From CALLPQ01 sp039819545 (GTDB lineage Bacteria > Pseudomonadota > Alphaproteobacteria > Caulobacterales > Parvularculaceae): 64,000 bases of DNA. Shown here piece by piece: positions 34,000 to 41,186 of this stretch. The DNA lies in NCBI GenBank assembly GCA_039819545.1, contig JBCBRS010000002.1, forward strand, positions 1 through 64,000, written 5' to 3'. Position 1 is the first letter of the stretch. Each line of letters starts with the position of its first letter. The notes below the pieces were generated by a model. That model was not told the DNA's origin, did no database searches, and worked only from the letters and a program-made list of their open reading frames with translations. Both the position numbers and the translations under genes were made by a program.

Positions 34000-34959
34000 A
34001 TGAAAACCCGCGTATTGATCCTCGGCTCCGGCGCTGCGGGCCTGACCGCTGCCATCTATACCGCCCGCGCGGGCCTGAACCCTGTTGTTGTCCATGGTCT
34101 GCAACCGGGTGGGCAAATGACCATCACAACCGAGGTTGAGAACTATCCGGGCTTTGCCGATGTCATTCAGGGCCCATGGCTTATGGACCAAATGCAAAAG
34201 CAGGCAGAACATGTGGGCACAAAAATGGTCGCCGATCTGATCACCGATGTGGACCTGTCCAAACGGCCCTTTACACTCACCGGTGACGGCGGCGAGACCT
34301 ACGAAGCCGACAGCCTGATTATCGCCACAGGCGCGCAAGCCAAATGGCTTGGTCTGCCGTCCGAAGAGAAGTTTCAAGGGTTTGGCGTTTCGGCTTGCGC
34401 CACCTGTGATGGGTTTTTCTATCGCGGCAAAAATGTTCTGGTGGTGGGCGGCGGTAACACCGCCGTGGAAGAAGCCCTCTATCTCTCAGGGCTCGCAGGC
34501 AAGGTCACCCTCGTTCACCGCCGCGATAATCTGCGGGCGGAAAAAATCCTTCAAGATCGCCTGTTTGGTAAAGAGAATGTGGAGGTGATCTGGGATCATA
34601 CGCTCGATGAAATCCTTGGCGATGATAACCCGCCGGGCGTTACCGGTGCGCGGATCAAACATACGGGCACCGGCGAGACCCGGGACCTTTCCGTAGACGG
34701 TGTCTTCATCGCCATTGGCCACCAGCCCGCCACCGCTCTGTTTACGGATAAATTGCCGATGAAACCCGGCGGCTATCTCGTCACCGAGCCGGACTCCACC
34801 AAAACTGATATCCCCGGCGTTTTCGCAGCCGGCGATGTGACAGATGATATCTACAGACAAGCCGTCACCGCAGCCGGCATGGGCTGTATGGCCGCGCTTG
34901 AGGTGGAGAAATTATTGGCTGCTGAAGAGGGTCAGCATGAGGCGCTTCGCGCCTCGTAG
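34000..34959 (+). CDS. trxB: Thioredoxin reductase
   Basis: This FAD enzyme passes electrons from NADPH to thioredoxin. The 319-residue protein has the N-terminal FAD motif GSGAAGLTAA, the redox pair C133-A-T-C136 in SACATCDGFF, the NADPH motif VVGGGNTAVEEAL and GVFAAGDVTDD. AAGGA sits upstream of the ATG. The last residues (HEALRAS) and the stop codon are encoded by a REP-like repeat that starts at 34934, so the native C-terminus may have been altered when the repeat arrived. Confidence 0.97.
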   Translation: MKTRVLILGSGAAGLTAAIYTARAGLNPVVVHGLQPGGQMTITTEVENYPGFADVIQGPWLMDQMQKQAEHVGTKMVADLITDVDLSKRPFTLTGDGGETYEADSLIIATGAQAKWLGLPSEEKFQGFGVSACATCDGFFYRGKNVLVVGGGNTAVEEALYLSGLAGKVTLVHRRDNLRAEKILQDRLFGKENVEVIWDHTLDEILGDDNPPGVTGARIKHTGTGETRDLSVDGVFIAIGHQPATALFTDKLPMKPGGYLVTEPDSTKTDIPGVFAAGDVTDDIYRQAVTAAGMGCMAALEVEKLLAAEEGQHEALRAS

Positions 34960-34976
34960 GGCGGGGTGAACCCCGC
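34934..34976 (+). repeat. REP-like repeat, copy 1 (overlaps the trxB end)
   Basis: A 43-bp unit matches 37018-37060 at 41 of 43 positions. It contains the palindrome GAGGCG-CTTCG-CGCCTC and the dyad GCGGGGTGAACCCCGC. This is the left boundary of the degraded element, and it includes the trxB stop codon. Confidence 0.85.
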
Positions 34977-34979
34977 TAA

Positions 34980-35069
34980 TCATGCGCGCTCGGCAAGGTG
35001 AATCGGTCTCCATTCCTCCGGCGGAACATTGACATGACTGAGCCCAATATTGGATCCTCGCACAAGTAA
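34980..35069 (-). pseudogene. Unidentified coding-like fragment
   Basis: On the minus strand these 90 bp read as a clean C-terminal-looking peptide, LLVRGSNIGLSHVNVPPEEW then RPIHLAERA and a TGA stop. Upstream, the frame enters the REP-like repeat and meets a stop. There is no start codon with a ribosome site. It may be the 3' end of a gene broken by the repeat. I do not recognise the family. Confidence 0.3.
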
Positions 35070-35070
35070 A

Positions 35071-35112
35071 GTGGCGGGGTAAACCCCACCCTACACGGCG
35101 GAGCCGCCTACT
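35071..35112 (+). repeat. REP-like repeat modules, copy 1 second half
   Basis: GTGGCGGGGTAAACCCCACC (a dyad related to the GGGTGAACCC module but inverted) is followed by the palindromic module GGCGGAGCCGCCTACT (35097-35112), which recurs exactly at 37068-37083. A further perfect 9-bp dyad, GCGGCGAAC/GTTCGCCGC, follows at 35116-35135 and has no counterpart in copy 2. Confidence 0.75.
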
Positions 35113-35117
35113 TCAGC

Positions 35118-35219
35118 GGCGAACAAGTTCGCCGCGCCTACCACCGGGCGGCTTATTGGAAGGAGCGTGTGGAAATGACGGAATGGTGTGCGGGGGAAGT
35201 GTTGAATTTCGTTCGATAA
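35118..35219 (+). pseudogene. Remnant of a P4-type integrase C-terminus
   Basis: The plus-strand frame ending at TAA (35217-35219) reads GEQVRRAYHRAAYWKERVEM then TEWCAGEVLNFVR. The pattern A-Y-x-R-A-x-Y-x-x-E-R-x-x-M-x-x-W-x-A is the hallmark C-terminal segment of P4-type tyrosine recombinases, which lies just after the catalytic Tyr domain. Everything upstream, including the catalytic residues, has been lost into REP-like repeats, so this is a non-functional remnant. An AlpA-like excisionase fragment 1.6 kb away supports an integrative element here. Identification rests on the remembered family pattern, not on a search. Confidence 0.55.
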
Positions 35220-35228
35220 TTGGAGTTT

Positions 35229-36773
35229 CTATTGAGCCTGTAAGCCTTCGCAGAGCAATTCGAAGGCAGATGGTTCGTCGCTTTCCATTCCAGTAAATTT
35301 GTCAAAAGCCGAAAACGTCTTCTGCAAATACTTCGCCGAAAGATAGAGCCAATGTGCATCAGGTTCGAACTCTCTCACTATCCCTACTTTGTGATAGCGG
35401 TGGGAAGGGTTTTCGCAGTATGCAGTATTGGCCCTACCGATGTGCGCCCAACTTGAATGCACAGTCGCACTAAATGGCTGATAGACAAAATTGTAGAAGT
35501 CTAAACAGTCTGCTTCTTCGGCCATCTTCCGTGTACTAATTCCAGACCAACTTCCAAGATTCACTTCTACTAAATCTTCAACTCGTTGTGAATGAAGCCA
35601 GCTTTCTAGATGCTCTAGATAAGCGATTTGCCCCTTTTTTTCATCTTCATTCGGTTCCGTTTCCAGCTGGTTCTTCCGATGCGCAATTTCGAGTTTGATC
35701 TGTCCAATTCCATCCTCGATAAACTTTTCCGAACGTTTTTCAGGATCGGCAACGATCCACGCAAGCGCTATGAAGACGTCTGCCATAGCCCTGAGCAGCA
35801 ATGGAGCGGTATTAGGATTCCAAGCAGGCGGAATTAACGACATGTCTAAGGCGAGCGTAAGCTGTCGAGCGAGAAGTGCGCTTACTACTTCGTGTTTCTC
35901 AATCCGATTGAGGTCAAACTCCCACTTATGCAATCTACTTTCGAACTCTTTCTTCGCTGCTGCCCGATAGCGAAAAATGAGACTTCCAAATGGGTCTTCA
36001 GGTGCTTCTCCATCACTTTCGGTCATATTTTCCAGTATGCATTTTCCATGTTTTGCTACGGCGGACCAGAATTCGTCTAACCATGCCAGATGCGAGGGAT
36101 CTCTTTCTTCGGGACCTTCTTCAGCCAAGAACATAGGAATTGCTGCCCGGAATGATGAAGCGGCAGCCCTCGAAGCATCCGTATCTGGATAGTCTGCGAT
36201 ATTATCAAAATCTCGGCGCTGTTTTTCTGCCAACTCTTTCGTGAGGATAATCTTGCCCTGGCAGAGGCCAGTGTACATAGCGACTGACATGACAATAGCA
36301 GCCTCACGGCTGTGGCGGTCATAGAGCTTTTGTAGCCGTTTCCCACAATCGAATGACTTCCCCTCAATCTCAATTTCACCTGCAGCAAATGCAAGAGGGT
36401 GAGAAGGTACCAAAGCCGACAACGGCCTCAACGCTTCCCCTATCCGAGACTTGCTGCTTTCGTCGAAACTGTCCCAAAGTTGGGTTCGCTCATCATCGGT
36501 GAGTTTTGAGAACGAACTAGCCCTTGCAAACAACGGTTTCGGATCAGAGCCACAAATCTCTGACGCCGACATAGCGAGGCTGTTACACAATTCGACTCCT
36601 GAATGCTCCCCAAAACGTTCTATGATTAGGGCAATCCATAGAAACTCAGGCACCAATTCTCTTGCCCAAGAATATGGAGAATATCCTCCACCAAGTGCAT
36701 GGATGAGTGGGGGTATCAGCTTCTTCTTGTGTCGTTTGTGGTCTGATAAAACCTGCTTCTTGTTTTCTATCAT
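35229..36773 (-). CDS. DUF5677-like protein of unknown function, island cargo
   Basis: The 514-residue protein has a clearly lower GC content and more A/T-ending codons than its neighbours. The middle-to-late part (LLLRAMADVFIALAWIVADP, then EKFIEDGIGQIKLEIAHR) and the later FVYQPFSATVHSSWAHIG resemble DUF5677-type helical domains. The N-terminal half (YSWARELVPEFLWIALIIER) is unfamiliar. No signal peptide or membrane span is visible. It lies between an integrase remnant and an AlpA-like gene, both on the edges of a REP-bounded segment, so it is probably horizontally acquired cargo. A defence role is possible for such cargo but nothing in the sequence shows it. Confidence 0.75.
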   Translation of the reverse strand: MIENKKQVLSDHKRHKKKLIPPLIHALGGGYSPYSWARELVPEFLWIALIIERFGEHSGVELCNSLAMSASEICGSDPKPLFARASSFSKLTDDERTQLWDSFDESSKSRIGEALRPLSALVPSHPLAFAAGEIEIEGKSFDCGKRLQKLYDRHSREAAIVMSVAMYTGLCQGKIILTKELAEKQRRDFDNIADYPDTDASRAAASSFRAAIPMFLAEEGPEERDPSHLAWLDEFWSAVAKHGKCILENMTESDGEAPEDPFGSLIFRYRAAAKKEFESRLHKWEFDLNRIEKHEVVSALLARQLTLALDMSLIPPAWNPNTAPLLLRAMADVFIALAWIVADPEKRSEKFIEDGIGQIKLEIAHRKNQLETEPNEDEKKGQIAYLEHLESWLHSQRVEDLVEVNLGSWSGISTRKMAEEADCLDFYNFVYQPFSATVHSSWAHIGRANTAYCENPSHRYHKVGIVREFEPDAHWLYLSAKYLQKTFSAFDKFTGMESDEPSAFELLCEGLQAQ

Positions 36774-36857
36774 TTTGCAGAATGCGCACCTTGTTGAAAG
36801 TCATGGGCAAAATTGCAATTGGTCCTGATTCCAACAGATACGATAGTGAACCAAAAC

Positions 36858-37022
36858 CTATATCCGCCTTTCTCGACGAACTACTGATTTCAGATAGTCC
36901 TCTAGTTCATGTTCTATCCACACACTTCGCCGCCCAATGTGAATGGGTGAGGGAAATGGGTGATCTTCATCTTTGATCAGTTGGTAGACGAGCGAGCGGC
37001 TGATAGATGTGCGATCAAGCAT
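36858..37022 (-). CDS. AlpA-family excisionase/regulator, N-terminally truncated
   Basis: This frame of 54 codons starts at 37022. The product (MLDRTSISRSLVYQLIKDED then HPFPSPIHIGRRSVWIEHEL and EDYLKSVVRR) is a clear winged helix-turn-helix of the AlpA/excisionase type: recognition helix SRSLVYQLIK, wing FPSPIHIGRRSVWIEHEL. Intact members have about 10-15 more residues first; here the ATG is created at the edge of the REP-like repeat, so the gene is clipped at its 5' end. AlpA proteins normally sit beside an integrase and control excision. It is 84 bp upstream of the DUF5677-like gene, same strand. Confidence 0.75.
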   Translation of the reverse strand: MLDRTSISRSLVYQLIKDEDHPFPSPIHIGRRSVWIEHELEDYLKSVVRRERRI

Positions 37023-37083
37023 GAGGCGCTTCGCGCCTCGTGGGGCGGGGTGAACCCTGCACTACGCGGCGGAGCCGCCTACT
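37018..37083 (+). repeat. REP-like repeat, copy 2 (right boundary)
   Basis: This compact composite carries the 43-bp unit shared with 34934-34976 followed by the module GGCGGAGCCGCCTACT shared with 35097-35112. It abuts the truncated AlpA-like gene and supplies its ATG. The segment TTAATGCACCCTACG after it (37088-37102) looks like a further repeat-family module. Confidence 0.85.
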
Positions 37084-37109
37084 GCGCTTAATGCACCCTA
37101 CGTTTGCTT

Positions 37110-37307
37110 TTAGCGCGTCACCCCAAATTTCCGGTCCCGCCGTGCCTTAAGTGATGCTTCAATGCGGGCGAGCAGTTGTTCCCGTTTCTCTCTGATATCA
37201 GGAGAGGCTTTCTTTATGGATCGCTCCAGCCGGGATCTTGCCGCTAGCAGTTCGCGGTAGGACATGGCGCCCAGGTCCCATTTGGGGTTGAGGTTGCGTT
37301 GGGGCAT
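37110..37307 (-). CDS. Small basic hypothetical protein
   Basis: The 65-residue protein (MPQRNLNPKWDLGAMSYREL...) is predicted to be mainly two amphipathic helices rich in Arg, Lys and Glu, resembling a short coiled coil. It lies 12 bp after thiG on the same strand and is probably co-transcribed with thiS and thiG. No family recognised. It is the last gene before the REP-bounded segment. Confidence 0.55.
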   Translation of the reverse strand: MPQRNLNPKWDLGAMSYRELLAARSRLERSIKKASPDIREKREQLLARIEASLKARRDRKFGVTR

Positions 37308-37319
37308 GACGCGGCCTGA

Positions 37320-38135
37320 TTAAATTAACCCTGCAAGCGGGCTGGATGGGTCGGCGTATTTTTTCTTCTGCATACGCCCCGCCAGATACGCCTCACGCCC
37401 GGCGATAACGGCGTGTTTCATGGCGCTGGCCATTAAAATGGGGTCGCGCGCCTCGGCGATAGCGGTATTCATCAGCACACCATCAACGCCAAGCTCCATC
37501 GCCATGGTGGCGTCAGACGCGGTGCCAACGCCCGCATCAACGATGACGGGTACGGATGATTGCTCAACGATCAAGCGGATATTGACCGGGTTTTGAATAC
37601 CCAAGCCAGAGCCAATGAGCGAGCCCAAGGGCATGATCGCGCAACACCCCGCATCTTCCAGCTTGCGCGCATAGACCGGATCATCGGAGCAATAGACCAT
37701 CACGTCAAAACCATCCTTGATCAGGATTTTTGCCGCGCGCAAGGTTTCTTCCATATCGGGGTAAAGGGTTTTCTGGTCGGCCAGCACCTCCAGCTTGACG
37801 AGGGACCAGCCCCCCGCCTCGCGCGCGAGACGCAAAGTGCGCATGGCATCATCGGCGGTAAAACACCCGGCCGTATTCGGTAGGTAAGTAAACTCTTCCG
37901 GGCTCAGATAATCGACCAGCATCGGCTGATCAGGATCGGTAACATTGACCCGGCGCATGGCCACCGTGACCATCTGCGCCCCCGCCGCGCGCGCCGCCGC
38001 CGCATTCTGCGCATAGTCTGCATATTTGCCCGTACCCACAATCAAGCGGGAGGCAAATGTGTGCCCGGCAATGGTCAGCGGCTCATCAATAAGCGTTTCG
38101 GGAGACGTTTTCTGAGTAGGGGTAGAACTTGACAT
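37320..38135 (-). CDS. thiG: Thiazole synthase
   Basis: This enzyme forms the thiazole phosphate of thiamine from deoxyxylulose phosphate, dehydroglycine and ThiS-thiocarboxylate. The 271-residue TIM barrel has SRLIVGTGKY, the Schiff-base Lys in LVKLEVLADQKTLYPD, GSLIGSGLGIQNP and VIVDAGVGTASDA. The ATG at 38135 is taken; an in-frame GTG at 38174 would add 13 residues and sits closer to thiS. It follows thiS directly and is the second gene of the operon. thiO, thiE and thiF are not seen here. Confidence 0.95.
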   Translation of the reverse strand: MSSSTPTQKTSPETLIDEPLTIAGHTFASRLIVGTGKYADYAQNAAAARAAGAQMVTVAMRRVNVTDPDQPMLVDYLSPEEFTYLPNTAGCFTADDAMRTLRLAREAGGWSLVKLEVLADQKTLYPDMEETLRAAKILIKDGFDVMVYCSDDPVYARKLEDAGCCAIMPLGSLIGSGLGIQNPVNIRLIVEQSSVPVIVDAGVGTASDATMAMELGVDGVLMNTAIAEARDPILMASAMKHAVIAGREAYLAGRMQKKKYADPSSPLAGLI

Positions 38136-38195
38136 GGGTGGGAACACATTTGTTGAGCGAAGGAACGACGTCACGCAATGAGAAGGGGCAGAGTA

Positions 38196-38399
38196 TTATC
38201 CCCCGCCCACAAACTGGACAATCTCAATACGATCACCAGCCTGGAGCGCGGTTTGCGCAAACTGTGATTTCGGCACGATTTCAAGATTGCGCTCCACAGC
38301 AACTTTGCGGGGCGCAATCCCGATTTCCGTGAGGAGATCAGTAATACTTGCGGCCTCGTCAATGGCGCGTGGTTCACCGTTTAATCGGATTTCAATCAT
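38196..38399 (-). CDS. thiS: Sulfur carrier protein ThiS
   Basis: This 67-residue ubiquitin-fold protein ends in Gly-Gly-Gly (VQFVGGG); the terminal glycine is adenylated and thiocarboxylated to donate sulfur to thiazole synthesis. The N-terminus MIEIRLNGEPRAIDEAASIT is typical. It is the first gene of the thiS-thiG operon and divergent from aroQ. The leader contains a CTGAGA but not the other conserved blocks of a TPP riboswitch. Confidence 0.93.
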   Translation of the reverse strand: MIEIRLNGEPRAIDEAASITDLLTEIGIAPRKVAVERNLEIVPKSQFAQTALQAGDRIEIVQFVGGG

Positions 38400-38529
38400 G
38401 TTCTGCTTGTGTCCGTTTTGCTCTCAGGCGAGCCGTCCCCATTTGCGCTGGGGCGGCGGTGCCGTCTATGGCTTGCCCTATAGCTACGCACGCACTTGAC
38501 GCCAGACAAGCGGGCATAAAGGAAAGATC

Positions 38530-38970
38530 ATGGCGAACCGCAAAATATTTGTGCTGAATGGGCCGAACCTGAACCTTCTGGGCCAGCGCGAGCCCGAAAT
38601 CTACGGCACAACATCCCTCAGCGACATTGAGACAGGCTTGCGGCAGCGGGCCGAGCAGGTGGGCTATAGTCTTGATTTTCGCCAGACCAATGGGGAAGGG
38701 ACCCTTGTGGATCAGGTGCAAGAAGCCATGACCGATGGCGCCGGGCTTATTATTAATCCCGGTGCTTATACCCATACGTCTATCGCCCTGCGCGATGCGC
38801 TCGCCGCGTTGTCGATCCCCGTTATTGAGGTCCATTTGTCGAATATTCACGCGCGTGAGGCGTTTCGGCAGACCTCCCACGTCTCCCCGGTCGTCACAGG
38901 CGTCATCTGCGGGCTGGGCGCGCAAGGCTATGCCAGGGCCCTTGACGCCCTTTGCGCGCTTATGCGCTGA
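38530..38970 (+). CDS. aroQ: 3-dehydroquinate dehydratase, type II
   Basis: This enzyme dehydrates 3-dehydroquinate in the shikimate pathway. The 146-residue protein matches the family size and motifs: VLNGPNLNLLGQREPEIYG with the catalytic Tyr, then INPGAYTHTSIALRDAL and the catalytic His in EVHLSNIHAREAFR. GGAAAG lies just before the ATG. It precedes accB and accC on the same strand, an arrangement common in alphaproteobacteria. Confidence 0.97.
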   Translation: MANRKIFVLNGPNLNLLGQREPEIYGTTSLSDIETGLRQRAEQVGYSLDFRQTNGEGTLVDQVQEAMTDGAGLIINPGAYTHTSIALRDALAALSIPVIEVHLSNIHAREAFRQTSHVSPVVTGVICGLGAQGYARALDALCALMR

Positions 38971-39108
38971 CCGACACACACGCCCAGCGTATGGTTCTAA
39001 ACAGACTTATGTCACGAACGGGAGCTGCGCGCCCATCCGGGTGGTTGCGTTCTCGACAAGCCCTGCGCAACGGCCTAAAGGGGGCACAATGCAAAAATAA
39101 GGTCGTCA

Positions 39109-39609
39109 ATGGCTGAGAAAAAGACATCTTCACCGTCGGTGGAAGCCCAATGGATACGCGAGCTCGCCACAATCCTTCAGGATACTGGCCTGACGGAAAT
39201 TGAGCTTGAACAAAATGACATGAAACTGAGGGTTGCCCGCCAGGTCGCGCCCATGGCCATGAGTGTGCCAGCGCCAGCACCGATGGCTGCCCCTGCCCCA
39301 ACACCGGCATCGGCATCGGCGCCAACTTCAGCACCGGCGCCAACTTCAGCACTGGCGCCAAGCGCAGATGTACCAGCAGGTGCGGTAAAATCACCGATGG
39401 TTGGCACGGTCTATCTTGCCCCCTCTCCCGGAGCGCCCAATTTTGTAAAAATGGGCGACACGGTCCAAGAGGGCCAAACTATCATGATCGTCGAAGCCAT
39501 GAAAACCATGAATCCGATCACGGCCCCTCAATCAGGCAAGGTCACTGCCATCCTCGTCGGCGATACCCAGCCGGTAGAATTTGACGAGCCTCTGCTTGTG
39601 ATTGCCTGA
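39109..39609 (+). CDS. accB: Biotin carboxyl carrier protein of acetyl-CoA carboxylase
   Basis: This carrier holds the biotin on which AccC and the carboxyltransferase act in fatty-acid synthesis. The 166-residue protein has an N-terminal helix region, a flexible Ala/Pro linker and a C-terminal biotinyl domain; the biotinylated Lys is K132 in EAMKTMN, 35 residues from the end as usual. The linker includes an 18-bp tandem duplication (39319-39354, APTSAP/APTSAL). The aroQ-accB-accC order is preserved. Confidence 0.97.
   Translation: MAEKKTSSPSVEAQWIRELATILQDTGLTEIELEQNDMKLRVARQVAPMAMSVPAPAPMAAPAPTPASASAPTSAPAPTSALAPSADVPAGAVKSPMVGTVYLAPSPGAPNFVKMGDTVQEGQTIMIVEAMKTMNPITAPQSGKVTAILVGDTQPVEFDEPLLVIA
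39319..39354 (+). repeat. 18-bp tandem duplication in the accB linker
   Basis: Two copies of an 18-bp unit encoding APTSA(P/L) lie head to tail in frame, differing by one base. The repeat lengthens the flexible Ala/Pro linker and is probably neutral slippage variation. Confidence 0.8.
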
Positions 39610-39670
39610 ATAGACTCTGTCGCTGTCCCCGGGGCGATAAGCGCTCCTTTCGCAAGGGCGCCCGAAAGCC

Positions 39671-41023
39671 ATGTTTGAAAAAGTCCTGATAGCCAATCGC
39701 GGTGAAATTGCCCTGCGCGTTCATCGTGCGTGTAAAGAACTTGGCATTGCCACCGTGGCGGTGCACTCCACCGCCGACGCGAACGCCATGCATGTACGGC
39801 TCGCCGATGAAAGTGTCTGTATTGGCCCGCCTGCCCCGCGCGACAGCTATCTCAATATTCCCGCGATCATCTCAGCCGCCGAAATTACCGGCGCCGACGC
39901 GATCCATCCGGGCTACGGCTTTTTGTCCGAAAATGCGCGGTTTGCAGAAATCGTAAAAGCCCACGGCATAACCTTTATTGGTCCGTCTGCCGATCATATC
40001 CGCGTCATGGGCGACAAAATTGCCGCCAAAGAAACCGTGGGCAGCGTTGGCATCCCGCTGGTCCCAGGCTCCGCCGGGGCGCTTGTGGATATTGATCAGG
40101 CGTGGACCGAAGCGGACAAAATCGGCTACCCGGTTCTTGTCAAGGCTGCCTCAGGCGGGGGCGGGCGCGGAATGAAGGTTGCCGCCACGTCAGGCGACCT
40201 TGCCGAAGCCATGGCCACCGCTCAAAGCGAAGCCAAGGCCGCTTTTGGTGACGACAGCGTTTATCTGGAAAAATACCTGTCAACGCCGCGTCATATCGAA
40301 ATCCAGATTATTGCCGATGCCCACGGCAATGTGGCACAACTCGGTGAGCGCGATTGCTCCTTACAAAGACGACACCAGAAAGTCCTTGAAGAAGCGCTCT
40401 CACCTGTTCTGACCGCGCAGGAGCGCGAGAAAATCGGCAAGATCGCCCGCAATGCGGTATTAGAGCTTGGCTATCTAGGCGCCGGGACCATCGAGTTTCT
40501 CTACGAGAATGGAGAGTTCTACTTCATTGAGATGAATACTCGCATTCAGGTTGAACATCCTATTACCGAACAGGTGACGCGTATCGATTTGATCCGTGAG
40601 CAGATCAGAGTTGCCGCAGGAAAAACCCTAAGCTTTTCGCAGGAAGACGTCGCTTTCAACGGGCATGCTATCGAATGCCGGATCAATGCGGAAAATCCGG
40701 AAACATTCCGCCCATCACCGGGGGAGATTACCTACTTCCATGCACCGGGTGGACCGGGTGTACGATTCGATTCAGCGATCTATACGGGGTACAAGATCCC
40801 GCCTTACTATGATTCAATGGTTGGTAAGCTGATCGTCTTTGGAGACGACCGTGCCCATTGTATCGCGCGGTTGCGCCGGGCGTTGAGTGAAATGGCGCTG
40901 ACAGGCGTTGAAACCACCCTGCCGCTGTTTATCGACCTCCTCGAAGAAAAAGACTTTCAGGCGGGGAATTACCACATACACTGGCTTGAAGAATGGCTGG
41001 CGCGCAAAGCGGCCGCGGCCTAA
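39671..41023 (+). CDS. accC: Acetyl-CoA carboxylase biotin carboxylase subunit
   Basis: This ATP-grasp enzyme carboxylates the biotin on AccB. The 450-residue protein is full length: EKVLIANRGEIALRVHRA, the Gly-rich loop ASGGGGRGMKVA, ERDCSLQRRHQKVLEEALSP and EMNTRIQVEHPITEQVT. The gene starts 61 bp after accB, so they are co-transcribed. Confidence 0.98.
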   Translation: MFEKVLIANRGEIALRVHRACKELGIATVAVHSTADANAMHVRLADESVCIGPPAPRDSYLNIPAIISAAEITGADAIHPGYGFLSENARFAEIVKAHGITFIGPSADHIRVMGDKIAAKETVGSVGIPLVPGSAGALVDIDQAWTEADKIGYPVLVKAASGGGGRGMKVAATSGDLAEAMATAQSEAKAAFGDDSVYLEKYLSTPRHIEIQIIADAHGNVAQLGERDCSLQRRHQKVLEEALSPVLTAQEREKIGKIARNAVLELGYLGAGTIEFLYENGEFYFIEMNTRIQVEHPITEQVTRIDLIREQIRVAAGKTLSFSQEDVAFNGHAIECRINAENPETFRPSPGEITYFHAPGGPGVRFDSAIYTGYKIPPYYDSMVGKLIVFGDDRAHCIARLRRALSEMALTGVETTLPLFIDLLEEKDFQAGNYHIHWLEEWLARKAAAA

Positions 41024-41186
41024 TCAACGTTTTATCGCAAAGTTGGCATTTGCGGGCCCCGGCGCCCACAAAGACAGCGGCCAATCCTTGAATTTCCCGG
41101 CAGAATCCGCATCATTCGCGCCGGGGACAATCTGTTGGCGCGCGCGCCCGTGCGGGTCGTTTAATCAACCCATCTGGAGAATACCA

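Noticed and set aside
38400..38529. Possible TPP riboswitch before thiS
   Set aside because: The leader has CTGAGA on the coding strand but lacks the ACCTGAT and GGGTGC-type blocks needed for the TPP fold.
38480..38530. TTGACG followed by TAAAGG as an aroQ promoter
   Set aside because: Spacing is only 15 bp and the second hexamer overlaps the ribosome-site region, so it is not convincing.
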